Positions 6,672-16,056 are shown, counted from the first letter of the stretch. The stretch: 64,000 nucleotides of DNA from Xanthobacteraceae bacterium 501b (GCA_000378025.1 KB899087.1:3100001-3164000); one strand, 5' to 3'. The notes: a model not told the origin generated them from the letters alone. Made by a program: numbers and translations.

Positions 6672-7646
6672 ATGCGAGCGATCTGGACATGGCCTGCGCC
6701 CTCCCCATATCGGGCTGATGAGCCAGCCCCCTTGGCGCCTCGCGTGAGCGCGCCTTCCCCGTCTTTTCTGCCGCTCCCCTCGCCACTGACCGTGGAGGGG
6801 CGCCCGCGTCTGGTCGGCGTCGAGATCGAATTCGTCGATCTGTCCGAGCGAAGGGCGGCGGAATGCCTGCAGGCGGTGCTCGGCGGCACGGTCGAGGAAG
6901 AAGACCCCTATGCCTTCCGGCTGGCAGATTCGCGACTCGGCAATATCGGCATCGAGCTCGACATGCGTCATGTCCACCCCCGGCGCGACGGGCCCGGGCG
7001 CTGGCTGGGGCCGCCGCTGGCCTCCTGGCTGGGTGCGGCCATGCAGCCCTTCGTGCCGCGCGAGATGATCGCCGCGCCGCTGGCGCCGAAACGGCTTGGC
7101 GAGCTCGACACGGTTATGCTGACGCTGCGCGAGGCGGGAGCGGGCGGCGAAGGAGCGATCCTCACCGATTCGCTGGGCCTGCACTTCAACATCATGCCCG
7201 TGGCGACGGATGCGCCGACCCTGCTGCGGCTGCTGCAGGCCTATCTGGTACTGGAGCCCTCCCTGCGGGCCGAAATCCTCATCAGCCGGCTGATGCGCTT
7301 TCACGCGCCGCCGCCCTATCCCTCAGCCTATGTGCGGCGGGTGCTGTCACCCGACTACCGGCCCAACCTCGACGATCTCTGCACCGACTATCTGGCGGCC
7401 AATCCGACGCGCAAGCGCTCGCTCGATCTGCTCCCGCTGTTTCTGCAGCTGTTTCCCGAGCGGGTCGGACCGCGTATTCGCGGCAAAGTGAAGCCGCGCT
7501 CCGTGCTGCATTACCGGCTGCCGCTGGCCTATGTCGGGCGGCCGGGCTGGAGCCTCGCGGCGGACTGGAACCGCTGGGTCGCTGTCGAGGTACTTGCCAA
7601 CGACCCGGACCGGCTCGCCGAGGCGTGCCGGCGCGCCAGCGCCTAG
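6672..7646 (+). CDS. Putative amidoligase-family protein
   Basis: About 324 residues from the ATG at 6672; an ATG at 6624 has no better ribosome site. After a Pro-rich leader, [13 protein letters not shown] starts the COOH-NH2 ligase-type (Amidoligase_2) fold. [24 protein letters not shown] (with the family's conserved His/Asn) and [18 protein letters not shown] follow. Members are ATP-grasp-like enzymes predicted to form amide or peptide bonds, possibly modifying peptides or cell-wall material; the substrate is unknown. Usual partner genes (glutamine amidotransferase or gamma-glutamylcyclotransferase) are not present here. The gene stands alone between tRNA-Pro and a palindromic repeat. Confidence 0.75.
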   Translation: MRAIWTWPAPSPYRADEPAPLAPRVSAPSPSFLPLPSPLTVEGRPRLVGVEIEFVDLSERRAAECLQAVLGGTVEEEDPYAFRLADSRLGNIGIELDMRHVHPRRDGPGRWLGPPLASWLGAAMQPFVPREMIAAPLAPKRLGELDTVMLTLREAGAGGEGAILTDSLGLHFNIMPVATDAPTLLRLLQAYLVLEPSLRAEILISRLMRFHAPPPYPSAYVRRVLSPDYRPNLDDLCTDYLAANPTRKRSLDLLPLFLQLFPERVGPRIRGKVKPRSVLHYRLPLAYVGRPGWSLAADWNRWVAVEVLANDPDRLAEACRRASA

Positions 7647-7744
7647 GCATTTTCGAGCGAAGTGGACACCGATTCGCGCGAAGAAATGTGTAGAACGATT
7701 AACTAGAGCACTGCTGGTGAAACGGTTTTCACCGGAGTGCTCTA
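7647..7744. repeat. Rhizobiales-type intergenic inverted repeats
   Basis: Two adjacent imperfect palindromes. One starts GCATTTTCGAGCGAAGTGG and ends GCGAAGAAATG, which matches a short palindrome I know from many Rhizobiales intergenic regions. The second (7704-7744) has TAGAGCACT paired with AGTGCTCTA and GGTGAAAA paired with GTTTTCACC. They may also act as a transcription end for the amidoligase gene. Confidence 0.65.
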
Positions 7745-7769
7745 AACGGCTGTAATCACGCGCAAGGCC

Positions 7770-8315
7770 TCAGCTGGCGATCGCCACGGCCACCGGCCCT
7801 TCGCCGCCTTTCCCCAGAGCACGGGGGTTCAGGCGCTTCTCGGCAAGCTGACGCATCGTCTGCGCTGTCCGCTGATGCTGAATCAGCCCGGCCTGCAACA
7901 GCCGGGCGCAATCGGGCCGTCCAACCGCATCCAGCCAACCCATCAGCGTGGCATAGCGCCCCGATGCATAGCTTGCGGCCGACTGGACGGCGCCGGCAAT
8001 GGCGGTGTCGAGCACCCGGCAATCGTCGATCTCTCCGGAGAGCTCTTCCGCACTGATGAAAATGCCATCTATGGCCGGGCTTTCTGCCGCCCGGGGATGA
8101 CAATCGCGCCGCTGGCAGACCTGTTCGATCTGAATGACATTCGCCGCGCCCGCGCTCGCGCAGGCGTCCAACGCCCGGCACAGCGCCGCGTCCGATGTCT
8201 TGCCCGCCATGATCGCCAGAGTCTTGGCAATCCGACGCTCGGTATAGAGAAGCTCGCCCAGACCCTGGACGAGGAGGTCATCGAGTGACCTGATATCTTT
8301 CGAGAGCAGTCCCAT
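7770..8315 (-). CDS. DUF892 / YciF-type ferritin-like protein
   Basis: 181 residues from the ATG at 8315, which has GGGAGGA upstream; an upstream ATG at 8453 would add 46 unlikely residues. The opening SLDDLLVQGLGELLYTERRI and the repeated helical pattern LCRALDACASAG, EIDDCRVLDTAIAGAVQSAA and RYATLMGWLDAVGRPDCARL match the four-helix DUF892 family (YciE/YciF), cytoplasmic stress-linked proteins. The four-helix bundle of this family can hold a di-iron site. The metal-binding Glu/His set is only partly visible here, so activity is uncertain. It is followed closely by a leftward carbonic anhydrase gene upstream (stop to start about 100 bases), possibly one transcript. Confidence 0.75.
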   Translation of the reverse strand: MGLLSKDIRSLDDLLVQGLGELLYTERRIAKTLAIMAGKTSDAALCRALDACASAGAANVIQIEQVCQRRDCHPRAAESPAIDGIFISAEELSGEIDDCRVLDTAIAGAVQSAASYASGRYATLMGWLDAVGRPDCARLLQAGLIQHQRTAQTMRQLAEKRLNPRALGKGGEGPVAVAIAS

Positions 8316-8412
8316 GGCACATCCTCCCGCCGTGACTGAAGGTCGGGACAACCCGGCCATCCGCGAAACGCTCGGGCGGGAGGCTGGGTTCCATGGGGAT
8401 GCGCCGAAAGTA

Positions 8413-9027
8413 TTAGGCTGGGGTGAAGGTCCCGTCCGGGCGCAATTTTTCAAGCACGCCGGTGGCTACGGCGAAATAGGCCCCCTGCAAGGCAAGCCGG
8501 CCGTCCTCGATCCTCTCTCGGACCCAGGGAAAGGTCTCGAGATTGCGCAGCGAGAGCTTGACGCACTGATATTCGAGAATGGTCCGGCGCTCGGCGGGAT
8601 CATCGCTGAGCTTGAGTGCAATATCGCGTGCCGGGCCACCGATTCGGATCCAGTCGGGCAAAAAGTCCTGCGCCTGCGGCGGCGCGCCGTCGATCAATGC
8701 GCCGGCACCGCCGCACAGCGCGTGGCCGAGCACCACGATCTCGCGCACCTCCAGGACCCGAACCGCAAACTCGATGGCCGCGCTGGTGCCGTGGTGCAGG
8801 TGATCGGGGATCGTGTAGGGCGGAACCAGATTGGCGACGTTGCGCACCACAAAAAGCTCGCCCGGCCCGGCGTCGAAAATCATGGACGGATCGACGCGGC
8901 TGTCGGAACAGGCGATGACTAGCGTCTGCGGCTTCTGGCCGAGAGCAGCCAGCCTTTCAAATAGCGCCTTGCGCTCCGGCCAGGCGGTGGCACGAAAGCG
9001 GCGATAGCCGTCAAGCAGTTTGTCCAT
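8413..9027 (-). CDS. Beta-class carbonic anhydrase
   Basis: 204 residues. It converts CO2 and water to bicarbonate in the cytoplasm using zinc. The zinc and catalytic residues are visible: C40-S-D42-S-R44 (VIACSDSR) and H102-x-x-C105 (GHALCGG), with the usual GELFVVRNVAN between. The length fits the bacterial beta class. It may supply bicarbonate for carboxylases such as those in fatty-acid synthesis. It is transcribed leftward ahead of the DUF892 gene and divergent from the metallo-hydrolase at 9138. Confidence 0.93.
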   Translation of the reverse strand: MDKLLDGYRRFRATAWPERKALFERLAALGQKPQTLVIACSDSRVDPSMIFDAGPGELFVVRNVANLVPPYTIPDHLHHGTSAAIEFAVRVLEVREIVVLGHALCGGAGALIDGAPPQAQDFLPDWIRIGGPARDIALKLSDDPAERRTILEYQCVKLSLRNLETFPWVRERIEDGRLALQGAYFAVATGVLEKLRPDGTFTPA

Positions 9028-9137
9028 CCCTCATCCTTGCGATAGGCAGGCCGCGCAATAGCTGAATAGACGCGCCGGGGCCGGCGCGCAAACGGGTCGG
9101 AGCCGACGGGCGAAGCCGCGGCCGCGAGAGGCACATC

Positions 9138-10049
9138 ATGGCGGAAGACATTCCCTTCGACCGGCGCTTCGACGCCCTCCCGGGGGTGGTGGAAGAGGTT
9201 GCGTTGGGCGTGCGCCGGGTGCTGGCTCCCAATCCCGGGCCGTTCACCTTCACCGGCACCTGTACCTACATCGTCGGGCGCGGCGAGGTGGCCATCATCG
9301 ACCCGGGGCCGGACGACGCCTCGCATGTCGCCGCCGTGCTTGCGGCGGTGAGTGGCGAGAGGGTGACGCACCTGATGCTCACCCACACCCATCGCGACCA
9401 TAGCGGCGCGCTGGCGGCGCTGCAGGCGGCGACGGGGGCGCCGACCTATGCAGAGGGCCCGCACCGCGCCGCCCGCCCCCTGCACGCTGAGGAGACCCCT
9501 GCGCTCGATTCCGCCGGTGACCGTGCCTTCCTGCCTGATGTCGCGCTGGCCGACGGCGCCCGGGTGGAGGGCACCGGCTGGACGCTCACGGCATTGGCGA
9601 CGCCCGGCCATACCGCCAACCACATGGCCTTCGTTCTGGAGCAGGCGGGCGCAATCTTTGTCGGCGACCATGTCATGGGCTGGTCTACCACCGTGGTGGC
9701 ACCGCCCGACGGTTCGATGAACGACTATATAGAATCGCTCCACCGGCTCGGCGAGCGGCCGGAGACGGTGTATCTTCCCGGCCATGGCAACGTTATCGCG
9801 CAGGGGCCCGCCTTCGTCGAACGTTTCCTCCGTCACCGCCAGTCGCGCGAGACGGCCATTTTGCGAGCGCTGGAGCGGGGGCCTCGCTCGATACCGGACA
9901 TTGTGCGGGCGATCTACTTCGGCCTCGACCCCCGTCTCGCCGGGGCGGCGGGGCTTTCCACGCTGGCTCATCTCGAAGATCTGGTGGAACGTGGCGACGT
10001 CCTCACCGAAGGCCCTGCGCTGCGCACCGGCCTCTACCGCCTGCCCTGA
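9138..10049 (+). CDS. MBL-fold metallo-hydrolase (LACTB2-like)
   Basis: 303 residues. The metallo-beta-lactamase signature H83-T-H-R-D-H88 is present, with further metal ligands in TPGHTANH and VGDHVMGW, and GHGN late in the domain. The C-terminal ~70 residues (ILRALERGPRSIPDIVRAIY onward) look like the winged-helix extension found in LACTB2-type proteins. Those enzymes hydrolyse thioesters, lactones or RNA; the substrate here is unknown. ATG start with GAGAGG upstream. It is a single gene between a divergent carbonic anhydrase and a convergent DUF1499 gene. Confidence 0.85.
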   Translation: MAEDIPFDRRFDALPGVVEEVALGVRRVLAPNPGPFTFTGTCTYIVGRGEVAIIDPGPDDASHVAAVLAAVSGERVTHLMLTHTHRDHSGALAALQAATGAPTYAEGPHRAARPLHAEETPALDSAGDRAFLPDVALADGARVEGTGWTLTALATPGHTANHMAFVLEQAGAIFVGDHVMGWSTTVVAPPDGSMNDYIESLHRLGERPETVYLPGHGNVIAQGPAFVERFLRHRQSRETAILRALERGPRSIPDIVRAIYFGLDPRLAGAAGLSTLAHLEDLVERGDVLTEGPALRTGLYRLP

Positions 10050-10114
10050 GCCGAAGTGGCGCGGGATCGGGACCGAAGCTGCCCGGAGGGCCAGCGACCG
10101 GCCTCGGGGCCGCC

Positions 10115-10900
10115 TCAGCGGCGCAACGGGCGGCCCTGCTGGTCGGCGAGTTCGGCGAAGAGCTGGGAAATGCGCCGGGCATTGGAGCCGAAATCGGCAT
10201 CGCCGCTGCGCGCCGAGGAGCGCATGTCGACCCGTGTGCCGGTCGCGATCGGGCGGACGCGAATCACCAGATCGTCGCGCAGCCCGAAGGGCAGGCTGCG
10301 GGCCACGGCCTCGACCCGGCCATCGCGGCCATCGCCCGGCGGCACCGCATCGACGATCAGCCATTTATGGCGCTTGGCAAGCGTCAGCAGCCCGCGGAAA
10401 ATTTCATCAGGGGGAGCATCGAAGGTCATCGGCTTGATGCCGGGATAAAGATCGAGCTGCATCACGGCCAGCCGGTCGCCGGGATAGACCAGGCTGTTGG
10501 CGGCACGCGAGCGAGCGGCACCCAAGGTGACGAAGTGCGGCGGGTCCAGGGGGTCGGTGGTCACATCGGGCAGGTTGCGCACGCCCATGCCGAAAGCCGC
10601 CAGCGTTGCCGTCGGCATGATCAGCACCAGCGCCAGCGCGGCGGCTCCAATAACGCGCCAAAGACCCTTGAGCCCCTCGTTCCAGATCACCACAAAGCCC
10701 GCCAGCGCCAACGCCAACGCCAACGCCGCCACTCCCACCCCTGCCAGCACGGTGTAGAGCGCGCTGCGGAAATCGAGCGTCTCGGTGGCAAAGAGCACCG
10801 CACCGATGAACGTGACCGGAAAGGCGAAGATGGCCGTGCGCAGGCTCCAGACGGCGAGCCGCGACATCCGCTCCTCAATGTAAAGCCGCCGGCGGATCAT
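10115..10900 (-). CDS. DUF1499 family membrane protein
   Basis: 261 residues from the ATG at 10900 (GGGAGAG upstream). Three hydrophobic segments lie in the first ~110 residues (AIFAFPVTFIGAVLFATET, VLAGVGVAALALALALAGFV, VIGAAALALVLIMPTATLAA). The DUF1499 domain follows, with NLPDVTTDPLDPPHF, IVDAVPPGDGRDGRVEAVAR and VDMRSSARSGDADFGSNARR. The family is widespread and uncharacterised; the conserved domain probably faces the periplasm or is membrane-proximal. A leftward HAD phosphatase gene ends 22 bases upstream, so the two are probably cotranscribed. Confidence 0.85.
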   Translation of the reverse strand: MIRRRLYIEERMSRLAVWSLRTAIFAFPVTFIGAVLFATETLDFRSALYTVLAGVGVAALALALALAGFVVIWNEGLKGLWRVIGAAALALVLIMPTATLAAFGMGVRNLPDVTTDPLDPPHFVTLGAARSRAANSLVYPGDRLAVMQLDLYPGIKPMTFDAPPDEIFRGLLTLAKRHKWLIVDAVPPGDGRDGRVEAVARSLPFGLRDDLVIRVRPIATGTRVDMRSSARSGDADFGSNARRISQLFAELADQQGRPLRR

Positions 10901-10922
10901 GGCTGGCTCTCCCCCGCTCGCC

Positions 10923-11693
10923 TCACGCCACGGCGACCTCGGCCCCCGCCGCGCCGAGGATCAGCGCGGCGAGTTCCTCCACCGTGTCGACGACAAGATC
11001 GGCTTCATGGGCAAAATCGTCCACAGGCGCCGGGCCGCACCGGACGAGCACGGCGATCGCGCCGGCGGCGCGGGCGGTTTCAAGGTCATGCCGCGTATCA
11101 CCAACCAAAGCGATTGCGGACGGGGGCAGGCCGGTGAGCGCGGCGAAAGCCTGCACCATGCCGGGGGCCGGCTTCGAGCCATAACCCGAATCATGGCCAT
11201 AGACCGCGCTCAGATAGGGCGAGAGGCCAAGACGGTCGGCCTGCAGGCGCGCATTCGGCTCCGCATCGTTGGTGGCGATGCCGAGCGGCAGTCCGAAGGC
11301 GTGCAATCGCGCCAGCGTTTCAGCCGGCCGGCCGATCGGCGTGAGGAAGCGCTCCCCCTCCTCGCAAAAGAGAACGTCCACCTGATGATAGAAGGCTGTA
11401 TCGGCAACCCGCGCGAGAATCTCCGCCCAGAGCGGACCATATTGGCGGGAGGAACCGGCGATCAGTGGCGAGGTCTGCAGGAACCGCCGCTCGTCAGCGA
11501 TATAGTGGCTGGCGTGGAACAGACGTTCCAGCGTAACACCCTCATCGCCCGCCAGACGCCGCATCACCGCACCGGCGGCGGGTCCCCAGGTGTGGTCAAA
11601 GTCGACAAGAGTACCATCCTTGTCGAACAGAATGGCGCGTGGCGCGTTCACTGTCTGTCGCAATCCCGTTCGTCCGGGCCTGTAAGCCGGCAT
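10923..11693 (-). CDS. HAD-family phosphatase (phosphoglycolate phosphatase-like)
   Basis: The HAD motifs are clear: motif I ILFDKDGTLVDF (nucleophile Asp followed by acid Asp), motif II near GIATNDAE, motif III Lys in GSKPAPGMV and motif IV LVGDTRHDLETA. These hydrolyse small phosphate esters; the family resembles Gph, but the substrate cannot be fixed from sequence. The start is uncertain: ATG at 11693 gives 256 residues, GTG at 11651 gives 242 starting VNAPRAILF, which better fits family length. It is divergent from the extensin-like gene at 11710 and cotranscribed with the DUF1499 gene. Confidence 0.85.
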   Translation of the reverse strand: MPAYRPGRTGLRQTVNAPRAILFDKDGTLVDFDHTWGPAAGAVMRRLAGDEGVTLERLFHASHYIADERRFLQTSPLIAGSSRQYGPLWAEILARVADTAFYHQVDVLFCEEGERFLTPIGRPAETLARLHAFGLPLGIATNDAEPNARLQADRLGLSPYLSAVYGHDSGYGSKPAPGMVQAFAALTGLPPSAIALVGDTRHDLETARAAGAIAVLVRCGPAPVDDFAHEADLVVDTVEELAALILGAAGAEVAVA

Positions 11694-11709
11694 TGGAAGG
11701 CCTGATAGC

Positions 11710-13068
11710 ATGGATTTTCGTCGGCTCCCATCTGGCTCCGTTTTTCCCCTCGCGGCGCTCGCAGGCCTGGCCCTGGCGATGGTCAGCGCGCTTCCGCTCG
11801 CGGCCCAGCCTGTAGAGGAGCTGAAACAGTCGATCGACGAGGCCGGTACGGCGGTCAACCGTCAGCTCGGCGAATGGCTTGGGGTGACGCCGGAAAAACC
11901 CGCCCGGCGCAAGGCCTCGACCAAGCCGAGGGCGGATGCCAGCATCCCGCTGCCGCGCCCCCGACCGCAGGACATAGAGGCGGCGGCGAATACCCCGGCA
12001 GACATCCCGTCGCCCGCGCCGCGCGATGTGACCGACGCCGTGAGCGCCCCGGCGGACAGCGATGTTTCGGCCCCCGCAACACTGGCGCCGCCCGCCCCAC
12101 CTGTGGTCCCGGTGGAGCCACGCCCCAGCCGGCGGGAGCCGGCCATCGTGGCCTCGCCTACTCCCGAAGGCACGGCTGAGCCGGTCGAATTGCCCTCATT
12201 GCCGGCGCGCACGGATGCGCCGGCTGAACCGATTATCGAGGTTACCGTCCCTCTCCCCCCGCCCGGGCCGGAGCGCCAGGTGGCTGCCCTGCCGCCGGTG
12301 CCGCCCTCAGACCCTTCGCCGGCGCCCGCAAGCGAAGCCCCGTCCAGCGTGGCTGTCCCCACCATCTGCCCGGAACTCTCGAATGAGAACCTTGGCGTGT
12401 TCTCCCCAGTTGCGGTGACAGCCACCAACGCCGCCTGCACCGTCGACAGGGGCGTCAGCCTCTCTGCCGTGCGGATGAAGGACGGGCGGCTGGTGACTCT
12501 GGAGCCGGCGGCGACGCTGCGCTGCGAAATGGCCGCCGCCGTCGCCCGCTGGGTACGCGACGGGGTAGAGCCGGCCGTGGCCACGCTCGGCGCGCCGCTC
12601 GACAAGGTGCTGGTCGCTGCCTCGCAGCAATGCCGGCCGCGCAACCGCGTCGCCGGGGCCAAGATCAGCGAGCATGGCAGAGGCAACGCCATCGACACCG
12701 GCGGCTATGTGCTGAAGGATGGCCGCCGCTTCATCATCGGCGTGCCCGCGCCGGGCAGCGCCGACCAGCCCATGCCGGTAGCCTTTCAGGAATTGCTGAA
12801 GGCGAGCGCCTGCGCCGAGTTCACTACCATTCTCGGGCCCGGCTCTGACGGTTATCACGAGTTGCACCTGCACGTGGACCGGGCCGAGCGGCGCAGCGGG
12901 GCGGTGCTTTGCCGCTGGGCCGTCGCCGAGGCGAAAGCCAAGGTGCCGCGCCCGCCGAAAAAGCCGGATATTCCAGCCGCGACTGACGATGGGGAAGATG
13001 CCGAAAGGGCGGATCACACGTCCCCGGACGGCGGATCTGCCACCGAAAACCCCGGAACAAGTCAATAG
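11710..13068 (+). CDS. Extensin-family secreted protein
   Basis: 452 residues. The N-terminus is a signal peptide (hydrophobic run ending LPLAAQP at about residue 37). A long Pro/Ala-rich low-complexity linker (about 60-215) follows, and then the extensin-like C-terminal domain (about 220-420) with TICPELSNENLGVFSPVA, QCRPRNRVAGAKISEHGRGN, AIDTGGYVLKDG and GYHELHLHVD. This domain, related to D-Ala-D-Ala peptidase folds, carries the S-E-H-x-x-G-N-A-I-D and H-x-H patterns expected for a zinc site. It probably acts on the cell wall in the periplasm. It is a single gene. Confidence 0.85.
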   Translation: MDFRRLPSGSVFPLAALAGLALAMVSALPLAAQPVEELKQSIDEAGTAVNRQLGEWLGVTPEKPARRKASTKPRADASIPLPRPRPQDIEAAANTPADIPSPAPRDVTDAVSAPADSDVSAPATLAPPAPPVVPVEPRPSRREPAIVASPTPEGTAEPVELPSLPARTDAPAEPIIEVTVPLPPPGPERQVAALPPVPPSDPSPAPASEAPSSVAVPTICPELSNENLGVFSPVAVTATNAACTVDRGVSLSAVRMKDGRLVTLEPAATLRCEMAAAVARWVRDGVEPAVATLGAPLDKVLVAASQQCRPRNRVAGAKISEHGRGNAIDTGGYVLKDGRRFIIGVPAPGSADQPMPVAFQELLKASACAEFTTILGPGSDGYHELHLHVDRAERRSGAVLCRWAVAEAKAKVPRPPKKPDIPAATDDGEDAERADHTSPDGGSATENPGTSQ

Positions 13069-13159
13069 GAACGCGGTTCCGACCAAGGGCGCGCTTCCGG
13101 CGCGCCCGCTGGCGCTTTAGGGTAGGCCCCGGTTCCACCCGGCCGGCGGAGTAGCTGCC

Positions 13160-14542
13160 ATGCTTACCAATCTTCAGGCTCGCGACGTCGAGACCCTCAT
13201 CCACCCCTATACCAATCTCGCCACCATTCGCGAGACCGGGCCGCTCATCCTCGAACGTGGAAAGGGCGTGTGGGTGCACGATGTGGACGGCAAGCCCTAT
13301 CTCGAAGGCATGGCCGGCCTCTGGTGCACGGCTCTCGGCTATGGAAACGACGAACTGGTCGATGCGGCGGCGACGCAGATGCGCAAGCTGCCCTTCACCC
13401 ACATCTTCGGCGGCAAGAGCCACGACCCCGCGATCGAGCTCGCGGAAAAGCTGAAGGAGATGGCCCCAGTGCCGATCTCCAAGGTGTTCTTCACCAATTC
13501 CGGTTCAGAGGCCAACGACACCCAGATGAAGCTCGTCTGGTATATGAACAATGCGCTGGGCCGTCCGAAGAAGAAGAAGATCATTTCCCGCATGCGCGCC
13601 TATCACGGCGTGACCATAGCCTCGGCCTCCCTCACCGGCCTGGCCGGCAATCACAATGATTTCGACCTGCCGATCGCCGGCGTGCGGCACACCAGCTGCC
13701 CGCATTATTATCGGCTGGCGGAAGCGGGGGAGAGCGAGGAAGACTTCGCCACCCGCCTCGCCGCCGACCTGGAAGCCCTCATCATCGCCGAGGGGCCGGA
13801 GACGGTCGCCGCCTTCATCGCCGAGCCGGTGATGGGCGCCGGCGGGGTAATCGTGCCGCCGAAGACCTACTACCCGAAGATCCAGGCGGTGCTGAAGAAG
13901 TACGACGTGTTCTTCATCGGCGACGAGGTCATCACCGGCTTCGGGCGCCTGGGCACTGCCTTCGGCAGCGAAGCGATGGAGATGCAGCCCGACTCGATCT
14001 CCGTCGCCAAGGCACTCTCCTCCGCCTACCAGCCGATCGGCGCGGTGATGATTCCGGAGATGATGTATGAGGCCATGCTGACCGAGAGCACCAAGCTCGG
14101 CAACTTCGGCCATGGATACACCTATTCCGGGCACCCGGTAGCCGCCGCCGTGGCGGTGAAGACGCTGGAAATCTACGAGCGCGAGAGCATCTTCGAGCGG
14201 GTGCGGGCGAAGATCCCGCAGTTCGACGCCCGCTGCGCGGCGCTGGAAGACCACCCACTGGTGGGCGAAGCCCGCCGCAAGGGACTGGTGGCCGGCATTG
14301 AGCTGGTGGCGGACAAGAAGACCAAGCACCAGTTCGACCCCAAGCTCGCCATGGCGGCCAAGTGCGTCGCCTTCTGCCAGCAGGAAGGGCTGATCCTGCG
14401 CAACGTGTTTAGCGATGCCGTCACCATCTGCCCGCCGTTGGTTATTTCCCCGGCGGAGATCGACGAATTGTTCGACCGCCTCACCCGGGCGCTCGACAAG
14501 ACGCTGGACTATGCCGTGCGCGAGAACCTTCTGGCGGCGTAA
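13160..14542 (+). CDS. Class III omega-aminotransferase (aspartate aminotransferase family)
   Basis: 460 residues, the usual length for PLP-dependent class III transaminases. Visible are the cofactor-binding NSGSEANDTQMK, the YHGVT motif, EPVMGAGGVIVPP, DEVITGFGRLG and the Schiff-base lysine region SVAKALSSAYQPIGAVMI. Members move an amino group between amines or omega-amino acids (beta-alanine, GABA, taurine or putrescine type) and pyruvate or a 2-oxoacid. The exact substrate is not predictable here. A monocistronic gene followed by a palindrome and a terminator. Confidence 0.9.
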   Translation: MLTNLQARDVETLIHPYTNLATIRETGPLILERGKGVWVHDVDGKPYLEGMAGLWCTALGYGNDELVDAAATQMRKLPFTHIFGGKSHDPAIELAEKLKEMAPVPISKVFFTNSGSEANDTQMKLVWYMNNALGRPKKKKIISRMRAYHGVTIASASLTGLAGNHNDFDLPIAGVRHTSCPHYYRLAEAGESEEDFATRLAADLEALIIAEGPETVAAFIAEPVMGAGGVIVPPKTYYPKIQAVLKKYDVFFIGDEVITGFGRLGTAFGSEAMEMQPDSISVAKALSSAYQPIGAVMIPEMMYEAMLTESTKLGNFGHGYTYSGHPVAAAVAVKTLEIYERESIFERVRAKIPQFDARCAALEDHPLVGEARRKGLVAGIELVADKKTKHQFDPKLAMAAKCVAFCQQEGLILRNVFSDAVTICPPLVISPAEIDELFDRLTRALDKTLDYAVRENLLAA

Positions 14543-14561
14543 GGCGCGGCGTCCATGGCGT

Positions 14562-14586
14562 CATCCCCGGGCTTGGCCCGGGGATG
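14562..14586. repeat. REP-like palindrome
   Basis: CATCCCCGGGC and GCCCGGGGATG are perfect 11-bp arms around TTG. Similar sequences (ATCCCGGC...GCCGGGAT) occur at 45671-45700 and, more degenerate, near 31790. They form a small family of intergenic palindromes in this genome. Confidence 0.75.
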
Positions 14587-14710
14587 TATGACTTTGGACG
14601 ACCCACACGAAAAGGCGTGGGATGGCCGGGGCAGGCCCGGCTGGAACGTTCCTCAATCTGCACCACCGACGGGACGGCGGCACCAAGGGCCACATTCGTA
14701 CCGCACAAAC

Positions 14711-14743
14711 AAAAAGGGCGCTGCCGGCGGCAGCGCCCTTTTC
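14711..14743. terminator. Bidirectional rho-independent terminator
   Basis: AAAAA, then GGGCGCTGCC paired with GGCAGCGCCC around a 3-base loop, then TTTT. It lies between the converging aminotransferase and L,D-transpeptidase genes and can stop transcription from both sides. Confidence 0.9.
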
Positions 14744-14764
14744 ATATGAACCGTGCCGCCAGCG

Positions 14765-15367
14765 TCAGAGGACGACGACGTTGGCCCCCTGCGGGACGCG
14801 GGTATAGAGGTCGATAACGTCCTCGTTGAGCATGCGGATGCAGCCCGAGGAGATCGCGAAGCCGATATATTCGGGCTGGTTGGTGCCGTGGATGCGGAAC
14901 AGCGTGTCCTTATTGCCCTGGTAGAGGTAGAGCGCGCGCGCTCCCATCGGGTTGTGCGGGCCGGGGCCGACGAAGTTCGGGATACCCGTGAGCCGCTGCT
15001 TGATTTCCGGGGTCGGCGTCCAGGTCGGCCATTCGGCCTTGCGACCCACCTTGGCCTCGCCCTTGAACGCCAAGCCTTCCTCGCCGACGGTCACGCCATA
15101 GCGGATCGCCTTGCCGTTGCCCTCGACGAGATAAAGGAACTTCTTGTCCGTATCGACGACGATGGTACCCGGCTTCTCGGTGCCGGCATAATCGACGATC
15201 GCCCGCTGATACATCTCCGGCGGCAGTACCTTCTTGTAGGGCGCACTGGCCAGCAGCTTCTTGTCCCGCGGCGTCAACGACGCCTCGGGTGCCGCCTGCC
15301 GCTGTGCATTGCTGCACGCACCCAGAAGAACCGCCAACAGGACAACCCCCGCCCCGCGCAAAACCAT
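14765..15367 (-). CDS. L,D-transpeptidase lipoprotein (YkuD domain)
   Basis: 200 residues from the ATG at 15367 with GGAG upstream. A lipoprotein signal ends with LAVLLGAC (Cys about residue 18), so it is likely anchored in a membrane facing the periplasm. The YkuD catalytic domain has HGTNQPEYIGFAISSGCIRM: the nucleophile Cys in SSGCIRM and the conserved His and Arg. GTIVVDTDKKFLYLVEG marks the domain start. Such enzymes form 3-3 peptidoglycan crosslinks or attach proteins to the wall. It has its own terminator at 14711. Confidence 0.92.
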   Translation of the reverse strand: MVLRGAGVVLLAVLLGACSNAQRQAAPEASLTPRDKKLLASAPYKKVLPPEMYQRAIVDYAGTEKPGTIVVDTDKKFLYLVEGNGKAIRYGVTVGEEGLAFKGEAKVGRKAEWPTWTPTPEIKQRLTGIPNFVGPGPHNPMGARALYLYQGNKDTLFRIHGTNQPEYIGFAISSGCIRMLNEDVIDLYTRVPQGANVVVL

Positions 15368-15661
15368 TTCCAAAGCTCCGAATCCCGCCACGCGCGCCTC
15401 GCGCGTCAAATCGCTCGCTACCCGTCGATTAGCCCATGTGCGATCCGCCTTGAAGGGGCCACATGAGAGACACCGGTTCGTCGCCATAAGTTGTTGCGCA
15501 AAAACATCAGTTCCGTTGGAAGAGGTCGAAAAAGCCGAGAGCAGGCCGGCTACGCAACGAGAGGCCTTATCTCGGACCCCGACTTTGCATATTTTTGACG
15601 CAGTCGGCGCCCACTTCGTCGGCAGCCACCCGGAGCGGGGTGGTCCAACCTGGAGAACGTC

Positions 15662-15910
15662 ATGTCTACCGAAGAAGAAAGCCCGGCCCAACAGAGCCGC
15701 GCGACCGAGAGCCGGCCTAGCGAGCGCTGGGACCGCGCTGAGCAGAGTGCCCATTGGCGTGAGATCGGCATTTCGGCCGTTGCCGCCGCTGCCCGCTACG
15801 CCTCCTCCAAGAAGACGGTATCCGATGCCCCCGTTCCGGGCGCGGCGCGGACCGACGATGCGGAAGCCAAGGTCATCACGCTTCGCGACGTGGAATATTT
15901 CGCGGCCTGA
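15662..15910 (+). CDS. Small hypothetical hydrophilic protein
   Basis: 82 residues with GGAG about 9 bases before the ATG. The sequence is acidic and Glu/Ser-rich at the N-terminus, with one moderately hydrophobic helix in the middle (IGISAVAAAARYASS). No family is recognised. It lies alone between the L,D-transpeptidase (divergent, 294 bases away) and corA. The gap before it (15368-15661) holds no other feature I can identify. Confidence 0.5.
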   Translation: MSTEEESPAQQSRATESRPSERWDRAEQSAHWREIGISAVAAAARYASSKKTVSDAPVPGAARTDDAEAKVITLRDVEYFAA

Positions 15911-16056
15911 CGCCGCCCCCTTCTCCCACTGCCGATGAAGGACTAACCGCCCCCCGACCGGGTGCCGCGCTGGCGTGCGCCCGGACAGGACAGGCGCGTC
16001 CGATTTGCACTGGGAGACCGCACTGGTGCGGCTCTGCGCCTTGGCATTTTCTGATT

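Noticed and set aside
6618-7304. A leftward frame over the amidoligase gene
   Set aside because: Low-complexity antisense reading; the + strand has the family motifs.
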